Source: Flavobacterium sp. MFBS3-15
GTDB lineage: Bacteria > Bacteroidota > Bacteroidia > Flavobacteriales > Flavobacteriaceae
Direction of reading: 5' to 3'
NCBI RefSeq assembly: GCF_026107645.2
Contig: NZ_JAPCHV010000011.1
Location: 1 to 64,000, forward strand
Length of the DNA: 64,000 nucleotides
Shown here: positions 1 to 9,112 of the stretch, in pieces
Numbering within the stretch: position 1 is the stretch's first letter
Layout of the letters: every line of letters starts with the position of its first letter
Translations under genes and position numbers: made by a program
The notes under the pieces: model-generated
Databases searched by the model: none
Told to the model about the DNA's origin: nothing
What the model saw: only the letters and a program-made list of their open reading frames with translations

Positions 1-66
1 GCAAGAATTTTTGCTGTGGTGAAACGTGAAACACCTTATGTAGATCTGATGAAATATGCTGCTTAA
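1..66 (+). CDS. C-terminal end of an unrecognised protein (partial)
   Basis: An open frame runs from the first base to a TAA stop at 64-66 and encodes 21 residues ending in DLMKYAA. It is the tail of a gene that begins outside the window. Too little is present to name a family. The codon choice is ordinary for the region, so it is probably a real gene end rather than chance. Confidence 0.5.
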   Translation, partial: ARIFAVVKRETPYVDLMKYAA

Positions 67-111
67 GAGCTAGTAAAAAATATGAAATTAAACTTGTTTA
101 AGTCATAGAAT

Positions 112-187
112 ACGCAAAGCAGCCCCAAAGATACACAAAGCCTCTGAGGTACTTTTCTCTTTGCGAAACTTTGCGCCTCTTTGTGTC
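112..187. repeat. Intergenic imperfect palindrome rich in CACAAAG/CTTTGTG
   Basis: The left half contains GCAAAG, CCAAAG and ACACAAAG. The right half contains CTTTGCG twice and then CTCTTTGTGTC. Together they form an imperfect inverted repeat between the partial gene and the end of the TonB receptor. Repeats built from GCAAAG/CTTTGCG words also occur near 11330-11435, so this looks like a dispersed intergenic family rather than a single terminator. Confidence 0.4.
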
Positions 188-227
188 ATAGCTAATCAAT
201 AATAAATAGACAATAAAAAATAATCAA

Positions 228-2471
228 TTAAAAAAAGTTATACCGTACCCCCAAAAACACCCGCCTGCCCTGCATTGACGCATAATTGTAGCTTGGGTCA
301 AACGTGTAACCGTTGGGGTTGTTCACAGCGTCATCCACATACTTGTCGAACGGGTCGAAGGGGCGCATGATGGGATCGCCCGGCACGAAGTCGAACAGGT
401 TTTTCACCCCTCCGTAAAATTCCAGCCCGTACTCAAACTTTTTAGTTACCTGCGCGTTGGCTATCAGGAACCACGGCGAGTATTCCGGTCGGTAGTCGTT
501 GGGTAATATGGGCAGGCGCATGGGCCCGTACCAGTTGCCGGTCAGGTCGATGCTCACGTCTTTCGGGAAGGTATAGGTGCCTACAAAGTTCCCCGACCAT
601 TTGGGCGCGTGCAGCTGTTGCGACCTTTCAAGCCCGGTACCCGTGTCTTCCATCTGGAATACATCCATGTACGATACCCCTGCCATGATCTTTAGCGGAA
701 AGGTAAACGTGAGGTCGGTATTCAGCGACACGCCCTGCGATATGGCATGCCCGCGCAGGTTGTCGTAAATGATCTTGTTGGGATCGGTATCAAAGTCGCC
801 CACGATCTTATTGGTAAAATATGAGTAGAAGCCTGTAATGTCAAATCCCAGGAAAAAATCCTCCGTAGGGATCTTCAGTACATAGTTGAGGTTGCCGTTG
901 TAGGAACGCTCCGGCTTCAGGGCTTCGGCAATCACCACATCGCGTGCCCCGGTGAGTGCGGCATGGTCCTCGGTAAAAAGGTTCACCACCCTGAAACCGG
1001 TGCCGAAACTCGCACGTATCGTGTTATTCACATTCGGCGAAAACTTGTAAGCCACCCTCGGTGAATGCACTCCGCCGTGGTTTTTGTCATAATCAAAGCG
1101 GTAGCCGCCCAATAGCTTATGCTTGTCGTTCAGCCTCCATTCGTCCTGTATGAAAAGCCCCGGCAGGGGGGTGCGCTGCGGATTGTTACCGGTACCATCG
1201 GCCGTTGCGGTGGCGGGGGTATTATCGTCATATTCGGTATAGCGCAGTGCTGCCCCGAGCAGGAAGGTATGCTCCTCGCCAAACTGTTTGTCCCAGTACG
1301 TTTGCACAAAAGCGACCTGTTGGGTGGCCATGTAGGGTGTAAATCCGTAATACGAATTCTGGTCGTGCCAGTTGTAGGAGAACTGGGTGAAGATGCGTTC
1401 GGCAAAAGGGAGTTGATACAGCCCGATAAGCTCAGCCCGCCGCGTGTAAATGCTTTCACCGTAAATGGTGTCGCTGCCCCGCCATTTGGTGCTCCAGTTG
1501 AGTTCGCCACCCCAGCGGTCTTCGTACACATAGCGCCCGGCAAGGCTCAGGATGCGTCCCTCCGGCCTTTCAAAATTCCATTTATTGAAAATGGAAACGC
1601 GGTTCTGCTGGGTCACATCGGTAAAGTTGTCGCCGTTCTTGTCGGCCCTGTGGTTGTAATTGAAATAGTTGACACCCAGTAGTGACGAGGCTTTGCCGAC
1701 ATTGAACTTCACAGCGCCATCCATGCTCAGCTCGCCCCAGCTGGTTACAAAAGTGTCTGCCGAAATTACCGGGGCTTTTGCAGGTGTTTTGGTAATTACG
1801 TTGATGATGCCGCCCATTGCCTCCGACCCGTACAGCGACGATGCCGGGCCTTTTACCACCTCGATGCGCTCCACGATGCTGTTGGGAATGCCGCTCAGGC
1901 CGTAGACTGTGGAGAGCGCGCTCACTATCGGCATGCCGTCGATCAGTATCATGGTGTACGGGCCTTCCATCCCGTTGATGTGGATGTCGCCCGTGTTGCA
2001 CACATTGCAGTTCAGCTGCGGTTGCACGCCGTTGACCATCCCCATGGCTTCGAACAGGCTGGCGGTAGGGTTCTTTTTGAACAGCTTGGGCGTGATGATC
2101 TCCACCGGTATGGGGCTTTCGCTGCGGCTGACTTCCTTCATGGTGCCGGTTACCACCACTTCCTCGAGCGAGGTGCTTTCTTCATTCATTTTAATATCGA
2201 TAACGGTTTCCGGCTGCGATAGGGTTATTTTCTTCCGTACGGTCTCCAGGCCCACCGCAGTGAAGATGATTTCGTAAGTGCCGTAAGGCACATCGGCAAT
2301 GGTATAACGGCCATCATTATCGGCTGCAATGCTTATGCCGGCAGGGGAGAGGATAATCTGGGCTGCGGGAACACCACCCGATGCATCGCTTACCGTTCCC
2401 GAAATTGTGCCGGTTTGGGTATAAAACGAAATTGAAATAAATAAAATAAACACCTGTGTAAAAATTCTCAT
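228..2471 (-). CDS. TonB-dependent outer membrane receptor, probable metal or metal-complex uptake
   Basis: This 747-residue protein has the order expected of a Bacteroidota TonB-dependent receptor: signal peptide (about 1-19), carboxypeptidase-like regulatory domain (about 20-95), a TonB-box-like stretch near 102-110 (SLEEVVVTGT), plug domain (about 120-240) and a 22-strand-type barrel ending in aromatic residues (VRYNFF). The plug contains a CxxC pair (C155, C158) just before GDIHINGMEGPY. That is not universal in receptors and suggests metal chemistry. The start gives a clean signal peptide. Upstream lie two TTAG-N6-CTAA palindromes that could be operators for a DtxR/MntR-like repressor. 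The fold is certain; the substrate is inference. Confidence 0.93.
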   Translation of the reverse strand: MRIFTQVFILFISISFYTQTGTISGTVSDASGGVPAAQIILSPAGISIAADNDGRYTIADVPYGTYEIIFTAVGLETVRKKITLSQPETVIDIKMNEESTSLEEVVVTGTMKEVSRSESPIPVEIITPKLFKKNPTASLFEAMGMVNGVQPQLNCNVCNTGDIHINGMEGPYTMILIDGMPIVSALSTVYGLSGIPNSIVERIEVVKGPASSLYGSEAMGGIINVITKTPAKAPVISADTFVTSWGELSMDGAVKFNVGKASSLLGVNYFNYNHRADKNGDNFTDVTQQNRVSIFNKWNFERPEGRILSLAGRYVYEDRWGGELNWSTKWRGSDTIYGESIYTRRAELIGLYQLPFAERIFTQFSYNWHDQNSYYGFTPYMATQQVAFVQTYWDKQFGEEHTFLLGAALRYTEYDDNTPATATADGTGNNPQRTPLPGLFIQDEWRLNDKHKLLGGYRFDYDKNHGGVHSPRVAYKFSPNVNNTIRASFGTGFRVVNLFTEDHAALTGARDVVIAEALKPERSYNGNLNYVLKIPTEDFFLGFDITGFYSYFTNKIVGDFDTDPNKIIYDNLRGHAISQGVSLNTDLTFTFPLKIMAGVSYMDVFQMEDTGTGLERSQQLHAPKWSGNFVGTYTFPKDVSIDLTGNWYGPMRLPILPNDYRPEYSPWFLIANAQVTKKFEYGLEFYGGVKNLFDFVPGDPIMRPFDPFDKYVDDAVNNPNGYTFDPSYNYASMQGRRVFLGVRYNFF

Positions 2472-2508
2472 CAGCTAAAAGTATAATTCGTTGTGTAAAA
2501 TTATAAAT

Positions 2509-2522
2509 TTAGTTTAGACTAA
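2509..2522. promoter_or_regulatory. Candidate DtxR/MntR-type operator, site 1
   Basis: TTAG-TTTAGA-CTAA is a perfect 4+4 inverted repeat with a 6-base centre, about 40 bases upstream of the TonB receptor start. DtxR/IdeR/MntR boxes are typically built from TTAG...CTAA half-sites. A second site with identical half-sites and spacing lies 55 bases away, which argues against chance even in AT-rich DNA. No DtxR gene is in the window. Confidence 0.4.
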
Positions 2523-2563
2523 AAATTATTTTTTATTATTTTAATATATTATTGTTGTTTTTA

Positions 2564-2577
2564 TTAGATTTAACTAA
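2564..2577. promoter_or_regulatory. Candidate DtxR/MntR-type operator, site 2
   Basis: TTAG-ATTTAA-CTAA has the same half-sites and spacing as the site at 2509-2522. It lies 31 bases upstream of the DUF2971 start and about 90 bases from the TonB receptor start, so it could act on either divergent promoter. Confidence 0.35.
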
Positions 2578-2608
2578 AACAATTTTTAAAAAATTCAATA
2601 CTTAGATT

Positions 2609-3406
2609 ATGACAAATAACTTTATTAATTTAGAGATTAAAGATCTAGATTTAAACATATATAGGATTTATCCATTAAGCAGATTTATGGATATGATGAA
2701 AAACAATTCTAATGTTTTAGTAAAAACTTCCTTGTGGGAAGATCCATTTGAAAATTTTATATTAAATTCAACTGGTCGGCTTCCAACGGGTCAAACCTTC
2801 ACAATCGGTTCAAGAGATCAATATTTTGGACAATGTTGGAGTTATAAAAAGGAAAGTGATGCAATGTGGAGAATCTATTCGCAACATATAAAAGATTCAA
2901 ACCAAAATTTGATTGTTGATAATATTGGAATAAAAGTGAAGTCTACCATTAGGAATGTTTTTGAGCCTCTTTTTACTATTCAGCGAAATGCTATTAATCC
3001 CTATAATGGTGGACCATACAATCTTTGCTCATTTATAGGTAAGGTTAAGTATCTAAAAAAGCAGGATTTAGTTACTATGTTAAGAGATAATGCCAGCGAA
3101 TTACTCATTGATCAAAGTGGTAAAGGTCAAGCCTCAACGCTAATGCTTAAGCGTCTGGCGTTTACTCATGAAAGAGAAATAAGAATTGTTTATCATAATG
3201 ATCAATGTCAAACTTCTGACAAGGTCTATCCTTATCCAATTGACCCAAATAAATGTTTTCAAGAGATTGTGGTTGATCCAAGGATACCGAAAGATGTTTA
3301 TTTAGAGATTAAAAAGATAATTAAACAATCAGGCTTCAAAAATAGAATTATTCAATCTGGTTTATATAAAATCGAAGACTTTATGTTTGATGCAAAATTC
3401 CTTTAA
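2609..3406 (+). CDS. DUF2971 family protein
   Basis: The 265-residue protein resembles DUF2971 proteins: an N-terminal stretch with IYRIYPLSRFMDMM, then SLWEDPFENF, then FGQCWSYKKESDAMWRIYS, and a later FTHEREIRIVYH segment. Its biochemical role is unknown. There is no signal peptide or membrane segment, so it is probably cytoplasmic. The gene and its flanks are distinctly AT-rich compared with both neighbours, and codons ending in A or T dominate, which suggests recent acquisition. It starts at an ATG preceded by an AT-rich leader. DUF2971 genes are often found among accessory or defence genes, but nothing else here supports a defence role. Confidence 0.75.
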   Translation: MTNNFINLEIKDLDLNIYRIYPLSRFMDMMKNNSNVLVKTSLWEDPFENFILNSTGRLPTGQTFTIGSRDQYFGQCWSYKKESDAMWRIYSQHIKDSNQNLIVDNIGIKVKSTIRNVFEPLFTIQRNAINPYNGGPYNLCSFIGKVKYLKKQDLVTMLRDNASELLIDQSGKGQASTLMLKRLAFTHEREIRIVYHNDQCQTSDKVYPYPIDPNKCFQEIVVDPRIPKDVYLEIKKIIKQSGFKNRIIQSGLYKIEDFMFDAKFL

Positions 3407-3560
3407 TGTAGCACAAGCATAAATTACATAAAAAGTTTTATTTGTCAAGAACATTCCACTGTTTAAAACTATAGTTCCAAGGTACATATTACCTAAGAAA
3501 TAATTATGTATAAGGTTTCTTCTTGTGATTTATTTCTATATTTATAGCAAACGATAAGAC

Positions 3561-4409
3561 TTGGACACGAAAGGGAATTTCACAACGGTAAAGCCTGCGG
3601 ATAAGGTTGTGGCAAAGCACATTGCCTACTACTATTTCCATTCGTCTGATGACGAAGCTTTCGACAGCAAATTCACTTTTTATCCCAATTACATGCATGC
3701 CATTACTATTTATAAGAATTCGGATGTCCGCTTCACGGAGAACGCTTCCATTGTAAGGCCGGCGGCGCAGGAGGGTATAGGCTGCTACTACTCCATAAAT
3801 ACCAACCAGAGCTTTTCGGTTGATATTGAGGGGCGTTTTACCAAAATAGGGATTGTCTTTAACCCGCTGGGGCTGAACCACTTTTTGAACAAGCCGTTAA
3901 GCGAGGCCTTTGAGCCTTCGTTTGGGCCTTTTGACTATTTCGGGAAGCCGTTATTGGATGTGGTCGGCCAAATCACAAAACTTGGTGATGCCCGGGCCGG
4001 GGCTGCACTGCTGGATGGTTTTTTCAGCGAGGCTTACTGCGGTTTTGAAGAGGCTGCCGTAAAGCGGGCGGTGCAGGAGATACTCAACTCCAACGGTACC
4101 ATAAAGGTAGAGGAGCTTTCGGAAGCGATTGGCGTAAACCGCAAAATGCTGCTCAGGCTTTTCAGGAAACACCTGTGCTGCTCGGTAGAGGAATACAAGA
4201 AGATGGTGATGTTCCGCAATGCGCTCAACTATGCCCAACAGGCCGGTGAGGATGCCACGCTGACCGATGTGGCGCTGTTCAACTATTACTACGACCAGGC
4301 GCACTACATCAAGCACTTCAAGTCGGTTACCATGCAGTCGCCCAAAACCCTGCTTTCCAAGCTGACCAATTTAGGGAACGAGTCGCTGTACTGGAACTTT
4401 GAGGAGTAG
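3561..4409 (+). CDS. AraC family transcriptional regulator
   Basis: The C-terminal third (about residues 180-275) carries two helix-turn-helix units of the AraC/XylS type: IKVEELSEAIGVNRKMLLRLFRKH, then LTDVALFNYYYDQAHYIKHFKSV, followed by SPKTLL. The N-terminal part (about 10-150) is a sensing domain of the kind seen in flavobacterial AraC proteins, ligand unknown. A TAA stop lies immediately upstream in frame and the only start that keeps the conserved N-terminus is TTG at 3561; the first in-frame ATG would remove about 43 residues. No target is evident. The RND operon begins 555 bases downstream on the same strand and could be a target, but this is only proximity. Confidence 0.85.
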   Translation: MDTKGNFTTVKPADKVVAKHIAYYYFHSSDDEAFDSKFTFYPNYMHAITIYKNSDVRFTENASIVRPAAQEGIGCYYSINTNQSFSVDIEGRFTKIGIVFNPLGLNHFLNKPLSEAFEPSFGPFDYFGKPLLDVVGQITKLGDARAGAALLDGFFSEAYCGFEEAAVKRAVQEILNSNGTIKVEELSEAIGVNRKMLLRLFRKHLCCSVEEYKKMVMFRNALNYAQQAGEDATLTDVALFNYYYDQAHYIKHFKSVTMQSPKTLLSKLTNLGNESLYWNFEE

Positions 4410-4497
4410 TAAATTGGAAAATTTATGCCTGTCCCAATTTTACAATTTTTTGATTTGGCTATGTTGCAATTTTGCTTTATCAATCATCAATCAATTT

Positions 4498-4680
4498 TTA
4501 AAAATCATGGCAAAAATAATTGTAGTTGTTATAGAAAAAATTGTGCACATCCTGTTTTAGTGATGAGTTCCCAAAAATCATACTGACGGGTGCTAAATAT
4601 CCCCCCGGATATACCCTAAAATCATCCTGTAGGGTGTGGAAAATTCCCCTGTCAGGACCCTCATTCATCATAAAAATCAA
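4498..4680 (-). other. Possible short gene or structured element in the 4410-4964 gap
   Basis: The 555-base gap between the AraC gene and the RND operon holds one 60-codon frame on the minus strand without a recognisable domain or signal peptide. The plus strand of the same stretch has short complementary words (CCCT...AGGG around 4613-4635) and two AAAATCAT words. It could be a small gene, a structured RNA or a dispersed repeat. I see no evidence that decides between them. Confidence 0.2.
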
Positions 4681-4697
4681 TTAACCAATAAAACGAG

Positions 4698-4726
4698 AAC
4701 CCCGCTGTAAATGGCGGGGTTTTCTA
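4698..4726 (+). terminator. Rho-independent terminator
   Basis: AACCCCGC pairs perfectly with GCGGGGTT around an 8-base loop and is followed by TTCT. It lies about 290 bases after the AraC gene and upstream of the RND promoter, so it would end AraC read-through or a small transcript from the gap. Confidence 0.7.
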
Positions 4727-4930
4727 CTCAAAAAAAATTGGTTGGTTTGAAACCTGATCAGGTTTGATGCGAAAATAGATGTTTATTAAATAGTGCGAAA
4801 TACCTATAAATGGGTATTTTCCTGTTAACGGATATCCTGATTCATATATTCGGACAAAGATTAACGTTAATTGTAGGAAAACATACCCCTAAAAAAGTGT
4901 TAATTTCAACTGTATCATAGGATATTACAT

Positions 4931-4938
4931 TAGCTTTG
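4931..4938 (+). promoter_or_regulatory. Bacteroidota-type -7 element for the RND operon
   Basis: TAGCTTTG matches TAnnTTTG exactly and lies 26 bases before the adaptor start. The -33 region is weak (CTG about 18 bases upstream instead of TTG), so the promoter may need an activator. Confidence 0.45.
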
Positions 4939-4964
4939 CGTTTGCCTATATCTTAACTGTTGCA

Positions 4965-6041
4965 ATGAAGATAAAATATTTTGTTTACACCCTTATCGTT
5001 TTAGGGGTAGCCGCCCTGATTTACTACCGTATTTCTGAAAACAATGCCAAAAAAACCGATGCCTCCGGTGGGGGAGATGGCAAAAAGCCTCCTATGGCTG
5101 TAGACGGTATTGTGGTAAAGCCCGAACCCTTTTCCAACATCCTTTCACTTTCAGGTTCCATTGAAGCTAATGAGCAGGTAGAATTGAGTAGTGAGGTGTC
5201 CGGAATAGCAGAAAAGATATATTTTGAGGAAGGTAAAAAAGTAGCACAGGGGCAAGTGTTGGTAAAGATTAACGACGTAGAGCTCAGGGCACAGCTGGGC
5301 CAGGCACAAACCCGCCAAAACCTGGCTTCCGAAAATGCCAGGCGTGCCAGGCTGCTTTTTGATAAAGAAGCCATCAGCCGCGAAGAATATGACATTGCCA
5401 CAGCCGACTATAAAACCGCACAGGCACAAACGCAGCTAATCAATGCACAAATAGCCAAGACATCAATAAGGGCGCCATTCTCAGGCACAATAGGCTTGAG
5501 GAGCATATCGCCGGGGACTTATGTAACGCCGGACATTTTAATTGCCAGGCTGGTAAACAGCAGTAAGATAAAAATCACTTTCTCCATACCTGAAAAATAT
5601 GCATCGCAGGTAAAGGCAAACACTGTGGTTAACTTTACCATTCCGGGGACGAAGGAAAAATATAAAGCGACTATTTATGCACTCGAGCCGGCTGTAGAGG
5701 AAGCTACACGCACGCTACGCATACGGGCGGTGGCAGATAATGAGCAGGGAAAATTCATTCCGGGGACTTTTGCCAATGTGGAATTGCCTCTGGAAAAAAT
5801 TGAAGATGCCTATATCATTCCTACCGAGGCCATTGTCCCGGTACAGGGTGGTAAAAAGGTATTTGTATCGCGCAACGGAAAAGCCGATGAGGTTAGGGTA
5901 GAAACAACTACGCGTACCGAAAAGGATGTTGTGGTGCTTTCCGGGCTCAAGCCGGGCGATACCGTGCTCACAACAGGTGTGCTGACACTGAAAAAGGATG
6001 CGCCTGTAAAAGTTAAGGTAATTAAAGCTGCGAAACCATGA
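4965..6041 (+). CDS. RND efflux periplasmic adaptor (membrane fusion protein)
   Basis: At 358 residues this is a typical HlyD/AcrA-type adaptor. It has an N-terminal membrane anchor (about 4-22), then a lipoyl/barrel-sandwich half (about 55-100, with VELSSEVSGIAEKIYFEEGKKV), a short alpha-helical hairpin (about 105-150), the second lipoyl half with RAPFSGTIG, a beta-barrel domain and a membrane-proximal domain ending near residue 350. There is no lipobox cysteine, so it is held by the transmembrane anchor. Its stop overlaps the pump start by 4 bases, so the two are translationally coupled. It links the inner-membrane pump to the outer-membrane channel encoded two genes downstream. Confidence 0.95.
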   Translation: MKIKYFVYTLIVLGVAALIYYRISENNAKKTDASGGGDGKKPPMAVDGIVVKPEPFSNILSLSGSIEANEQVELSSEVSGIAEKIYFEEGKKVAQGQVLVKINDVELRAQLGQAQTRQNLASENARRARLLFDKEAISREEYDIATADYKTAQAQTQLINAQIAKTSIRAPFSGTIGLRSISPGTYVTPDILIARLVNSSKIKITFSIPEKYASQVKANTVVNFTIPGTKEKYKATIYALEPAVEEATRTLRIRAVADNEQGKFIPGTFANVELPLEKIEDAYIIPTEAIVPVQGGKKVFVSRNGKADEVRVETTTRTEKDVVVLSGLKPGDTVLTTGVLTLKKDAPVKVKVIKAAKP

Positions 6042-9000
6042 GCCTTTCTACGCTAAGCATAAAAAGGCCGGTACTCACTATTGTGATGAACATTGCCATT
6101 ATCCTGTTTGGGGTAATAGGCTATACTTTTTTGGGAGTACGTGAATTTCCGTCCATCGACCCGGCCACCATATCGGTGCGCACAAGCTATACAGGCGCTA
6201 ATGCCGACATCATCGAATCGCAAATTACCGAACCTCTCGAAAAAGCGATCAACTCCATCGATGGGATACGCAACATTACATCGTCCAGCAACCAGGGGTC
6301 GAGTAACATTACCATAGAATTTGAACTGGAGAAAAACCTTGAGGAGGCCGCCAACGACGTTCGAGACAAAGTATCGCAAGCAGTCCGCAGCCTCCCGCAG
6401 GACATTGATGCGCCACCGGTAGTCTCTAAAGCCGATGCCGATTCTGAGCCTATTGTAACCATGACCGTTCAGAGCGCCTCCCGCGACCCGCTGGAACTAA
6501 GCGATTATGCGGAGAATGTAATTGCCGAAAGGCTCCAAACCATTCCGGGGGTGAGCAGTGTGCAGATATGGGGCCAAAAGCGCTACGCCATGAGGCTGTG
6601 GATTGAGCCATCTAAGCTGACGTCCTATGGCATTACGGTTTCTGATGTCCGTACGGCATTGTCCAGCCAGAATGTCGAACTGCCGTCGGGAAAACTGACA
6701 GGGGCCAATACTGAGCTTACCGTAAAGACAATGGGTAACCTGTCTACGGCAGAGGAATTCAATAACATCATCATCAAATCGGATGGCGAAAAAATCGTTA
6801 AGCTGAGCGATGTGGGCCATGCAGAACTCGGGCCTGAAAACCTCGAGACCAAAATGACCAACGACGGGCAGCAGCTTGTTGGGCTCGCCATCATACCGCA
6901 GCCGGGAACCAATTACATTGAGATCGCCGATGCCTTCTACGAGCAATATGAACAGATGAAGAACGAGCTTCCGGCCGATCTGAAGCTCAACGTGGTTATC
7001 GATAATACGGTTTTCATCAAAAAATCAGTGCATGAGGTGGTGGAAACACTGGGCATTTCCATCCTTTTGGTAACACTTATCATTTACCTGTTTTTCCGCG
7101 ACTGGGCCATTGCATTGCGTCCGCTATTGGATATCCCTGTATCTCTTATAGCGACTTTCTTCATCATGTATATTTTCGGCTTTTCCATTAACGTGCTCAC
7201 ATTGTTGGCCATCGTTCTGGCAACAGGGCTTGTAGTGGATGACGGTATCGTGGTAACCGAAAATATTTTCAAAAAAGTAGAGGAGGGGATGACCCCGATT
7301 GAGGCAGCAATGAAAGGAGCCAACGAGATTTTCTTTGCGGTAATCTCCATATCGGTAACGCTGGCTGCGGTATTCCTTCCAGTGATATTTTTGGAAGGCT
7401 TCGTCGGGCGGCTGTTCCGGGAATTTGGGGTCGTCATCGCGGCGGCGGTGCTGGTATCGGCATTTGTGTCGCTTACCCTTACACCGATGCTTAACGCGTA
7501 CCTGATTAAAGGGGTTCATAAAAAGTCGAGGTTCTACGAATTTACTGAGCCTTATTTTGAAAAAATGAACAAAGGGTATGCACGTGCGCTAACCAATTTC
7601 ATGAAGCGTAAATGGCTCAGCTTCCCGATACTTTTCGTTTGCATTGGCCTCATTGCATTATTCTTTTCGACACTTCAAAAGGAGACCGCTCCCTACGATG
7701 ACCGCAGCTTTATAGGAATGAACATTACGGCTCCTGAAGGTGCGTCCTATGATTATATGGACCGTTTCATGCAGGAAATGGAGCGCCTGATTGCCGACTC
7801 AATACCCGAGAAGAAAGCCAGCCTTGTAATAACTTCTCCGGGCTGGGGATCGGCATCGGTAAACAGTGGGCGGATAAGGATTGCTTTGGTACAGCCGGAT
7901 GAGAGGGAACGTTCGCAAAAGGATATCGCTGCCGACCTTACCAAATGGACCAAGCGTTATGCTGAAGCCCGTACATCGGTCTCAGAACAGCCAACCATTG
8001 CAGTGAACCGCAGGGGAGGATTCCCGATACAATACATCATACAGGCGCCGAATTTCGAGAAATTGCGGGAAAAAATACCGGAATTCATGGATGAGGTGAG
8101 CAAGGACCCGACATTCTCCATGACTGATGTAAACCTGAAGTTCAACAAGCCCGAAATCAATGTGACTATAGACCGTGAAAAGGCCCAAAGTCTTGGGGTT
8201 TCACTACTTGATGTGGCGCAAACACTGCAGCTTTCATTAAGCGGACAGCGCTTTGGCTACTTTATGATGAATGGCAAGCAGTACCAGGTAATGGGCCAGT
8301 TTGATAAGGAGGATCGCGATGCACCGCTGGATCTTACCTCAATATTCGTTAAAAGCAACACAGGACAGCTTATCCAGTTAGATAACCTTGTGACAGTTAA
8401 GGAGGAAAGCAGCCCTCCGCAATTATATCATAATAACAGGTATATGTCGGCAACCGTATCGGCAGGCCTGTCGCCCGGCATGAGCATCAGCGATGGCATC
8501 GATGCCATGGAACGTGCCAAAGAGAAAGTCCTTGACGATACTTTTACGACCGACCTTGGAGGCGAGTCACGCGATTATGTGGAGAGTTCGAGCAATACGC
8601 TGTTTGCTTTTGGTTTGGCGCTATTGCTTATATACCTGATATTGGCAGGCCAGTTTGAAAGCTTTATCGATCCGTTCATCATCATACTTACGGTACCTAT
8701 GGCAGTAGCCGGGGCATTGTTGTCATTATGGTTGTTTGGGCAAACATGGAACATCTTCAGCCAGATCGGTACCATCATGCTTATAGGTCTGGTAACGAAA
8801 AACGGTATCCTGATTGTGGAATTTGCCAACCAGCTCCGAGAGGAAGGGAAAGAAAAATATGAGGCCATATTGGAGGCTGCGGAATCGCGCCTGCGCCCGA
8901 TATTGATGACCAGCCTTGCCATAGCGCTTGGGGCATTGCCTATCGCAATGTCTTTGGGTGCGGCATCTACCAGCCGTATAGGAATGGGTGTGGTAATAGT

Positions 9001-9112
9001 GGGCGGTACCATTTTCTCGCTGATACTCACACTGTTTGTTATCCCTGGAATATACTATATGTGGTCGCGCCAAAAAAAACACCGCCCCGAATTTGATAAT
9101 CTTGAAGACTAA
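6038..9112 (+). CDS. RND efflux pump, HAE1/AcrB-type inner-membrane permease
   Basis: The 1024-residue length and duplicated architecture are those of hydrophobe/amphiphile efflux RND pumps. There is an N-terminal transmembrane helix (about 10-28), a large periplasmic porter domain, a helix bundle around 335-530 containing ATGLVVDDGIVVTEN (the Asp pair used for proton translocation), a second periplasmic domain, and a last bundle near 850-1010 with LIGLVTKNGILIVEFANQ. It probably exports lipophilic compounds by proton antiport; the substrates cannot be read from the sequence. It overlaps the adaptor by 4 bases and the TolC-like gene by 1 base, forming a tight three-gene operon. Confidence 0.96.
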   Translation: MSLSTLSIKRPVLTIVMNIAIILFGVIGYTFLGVREFPSIDPATISVRTSYTGANADIIESQITEPLEKAINSIDGIRNITSSSNQGSSNITIEFELEKNLEEAANDVRDKVSQAVRSLPQDIDAPPVVSKADADSEPIVTMTVQSASRDPLELSDYAENVIAERLQTIPGVSSVQIWGQKRYAMRLWIEPSKLTSYGITVSDVRTALSSQNVELPSGKLTGANTELTVKTMGNLSTAEEFNNIIIKSDGEKIVKLSDVGHAELGPENLETKMTNDGQQLVGLAIIPQPGTNYIEIADAFYEQYEQMKNELPADLKLNVVIDNTVFIKKSVHEVVETLGISILLVTLIIYLFFRDWAIALRPLLDIPVSLIATFFIMYIFGFSINVLTLLAIVLATGLVVDDGIVVTENIFKKVEEGMTPIEAAMKGANEIFFAVISISVTLAAVFLPVIFLEGFVGRLFREFGVVIAAAVLVSAFVSLTLTPMLNAYLIKGVHKKSRFYEFTEPYFEKMNKGYARALTNFMKRKWLSFPILFVCIGLIALFFSTLQKETAPYDDRSFIGMNITAPEGASYDYMDRFMQEMERLIADSIPEKKASLVITSPGWGSASVNSGRIRIALVQPDERERSQKDIAADLTKWTKRYAEARTSVSEQPTIAVNRRGGFPIQYIIQAPNFEKLREKIPEFMDEVSKDPTFSMTDVNLKFNKPEINVTIDREKAQSLGVSLLDVAQTLQLSLSGQRFGYFMMNGKQYQVMGQFDKEDRDAPLDLTSIFVKSNTGQLIQLDNLVTVKEESSPPQLYHNNRYMSATVSAGLSPGMSISDGIDAMERAKEKVLDDTFTTDLGGESRDYVESSSNTLFAFGLALLLIYLILAGQFESFIDPFIIILTVPMAVAGALLSLWLFGQTWNIFSQIGTIMLIGLVTKNGILIVEFANQLREEGKEKYEAILEAAESRLRPILMTSLAIALGALPIAMSLGAASTSRIGMGVVIVGGTIFSLILTLFVIPGIYYMWSRQKKHRPEFDNLED

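Noticed and set aside
1119..1682. A 187-codon frame on the plus strand inside the first TonB receptor gene
   Set aside because: It lies wholly within the receptor gene on the opposite strand and has no domain or signal. It arises from the codon pattern of the real gene.
3504..3881. A 125-codon minus-strand frame overlapping the start of the AraC gene
   Set aside because: It is antisense to a gene with clear AraC helix-turn-helix motifs and has no recognisable product.
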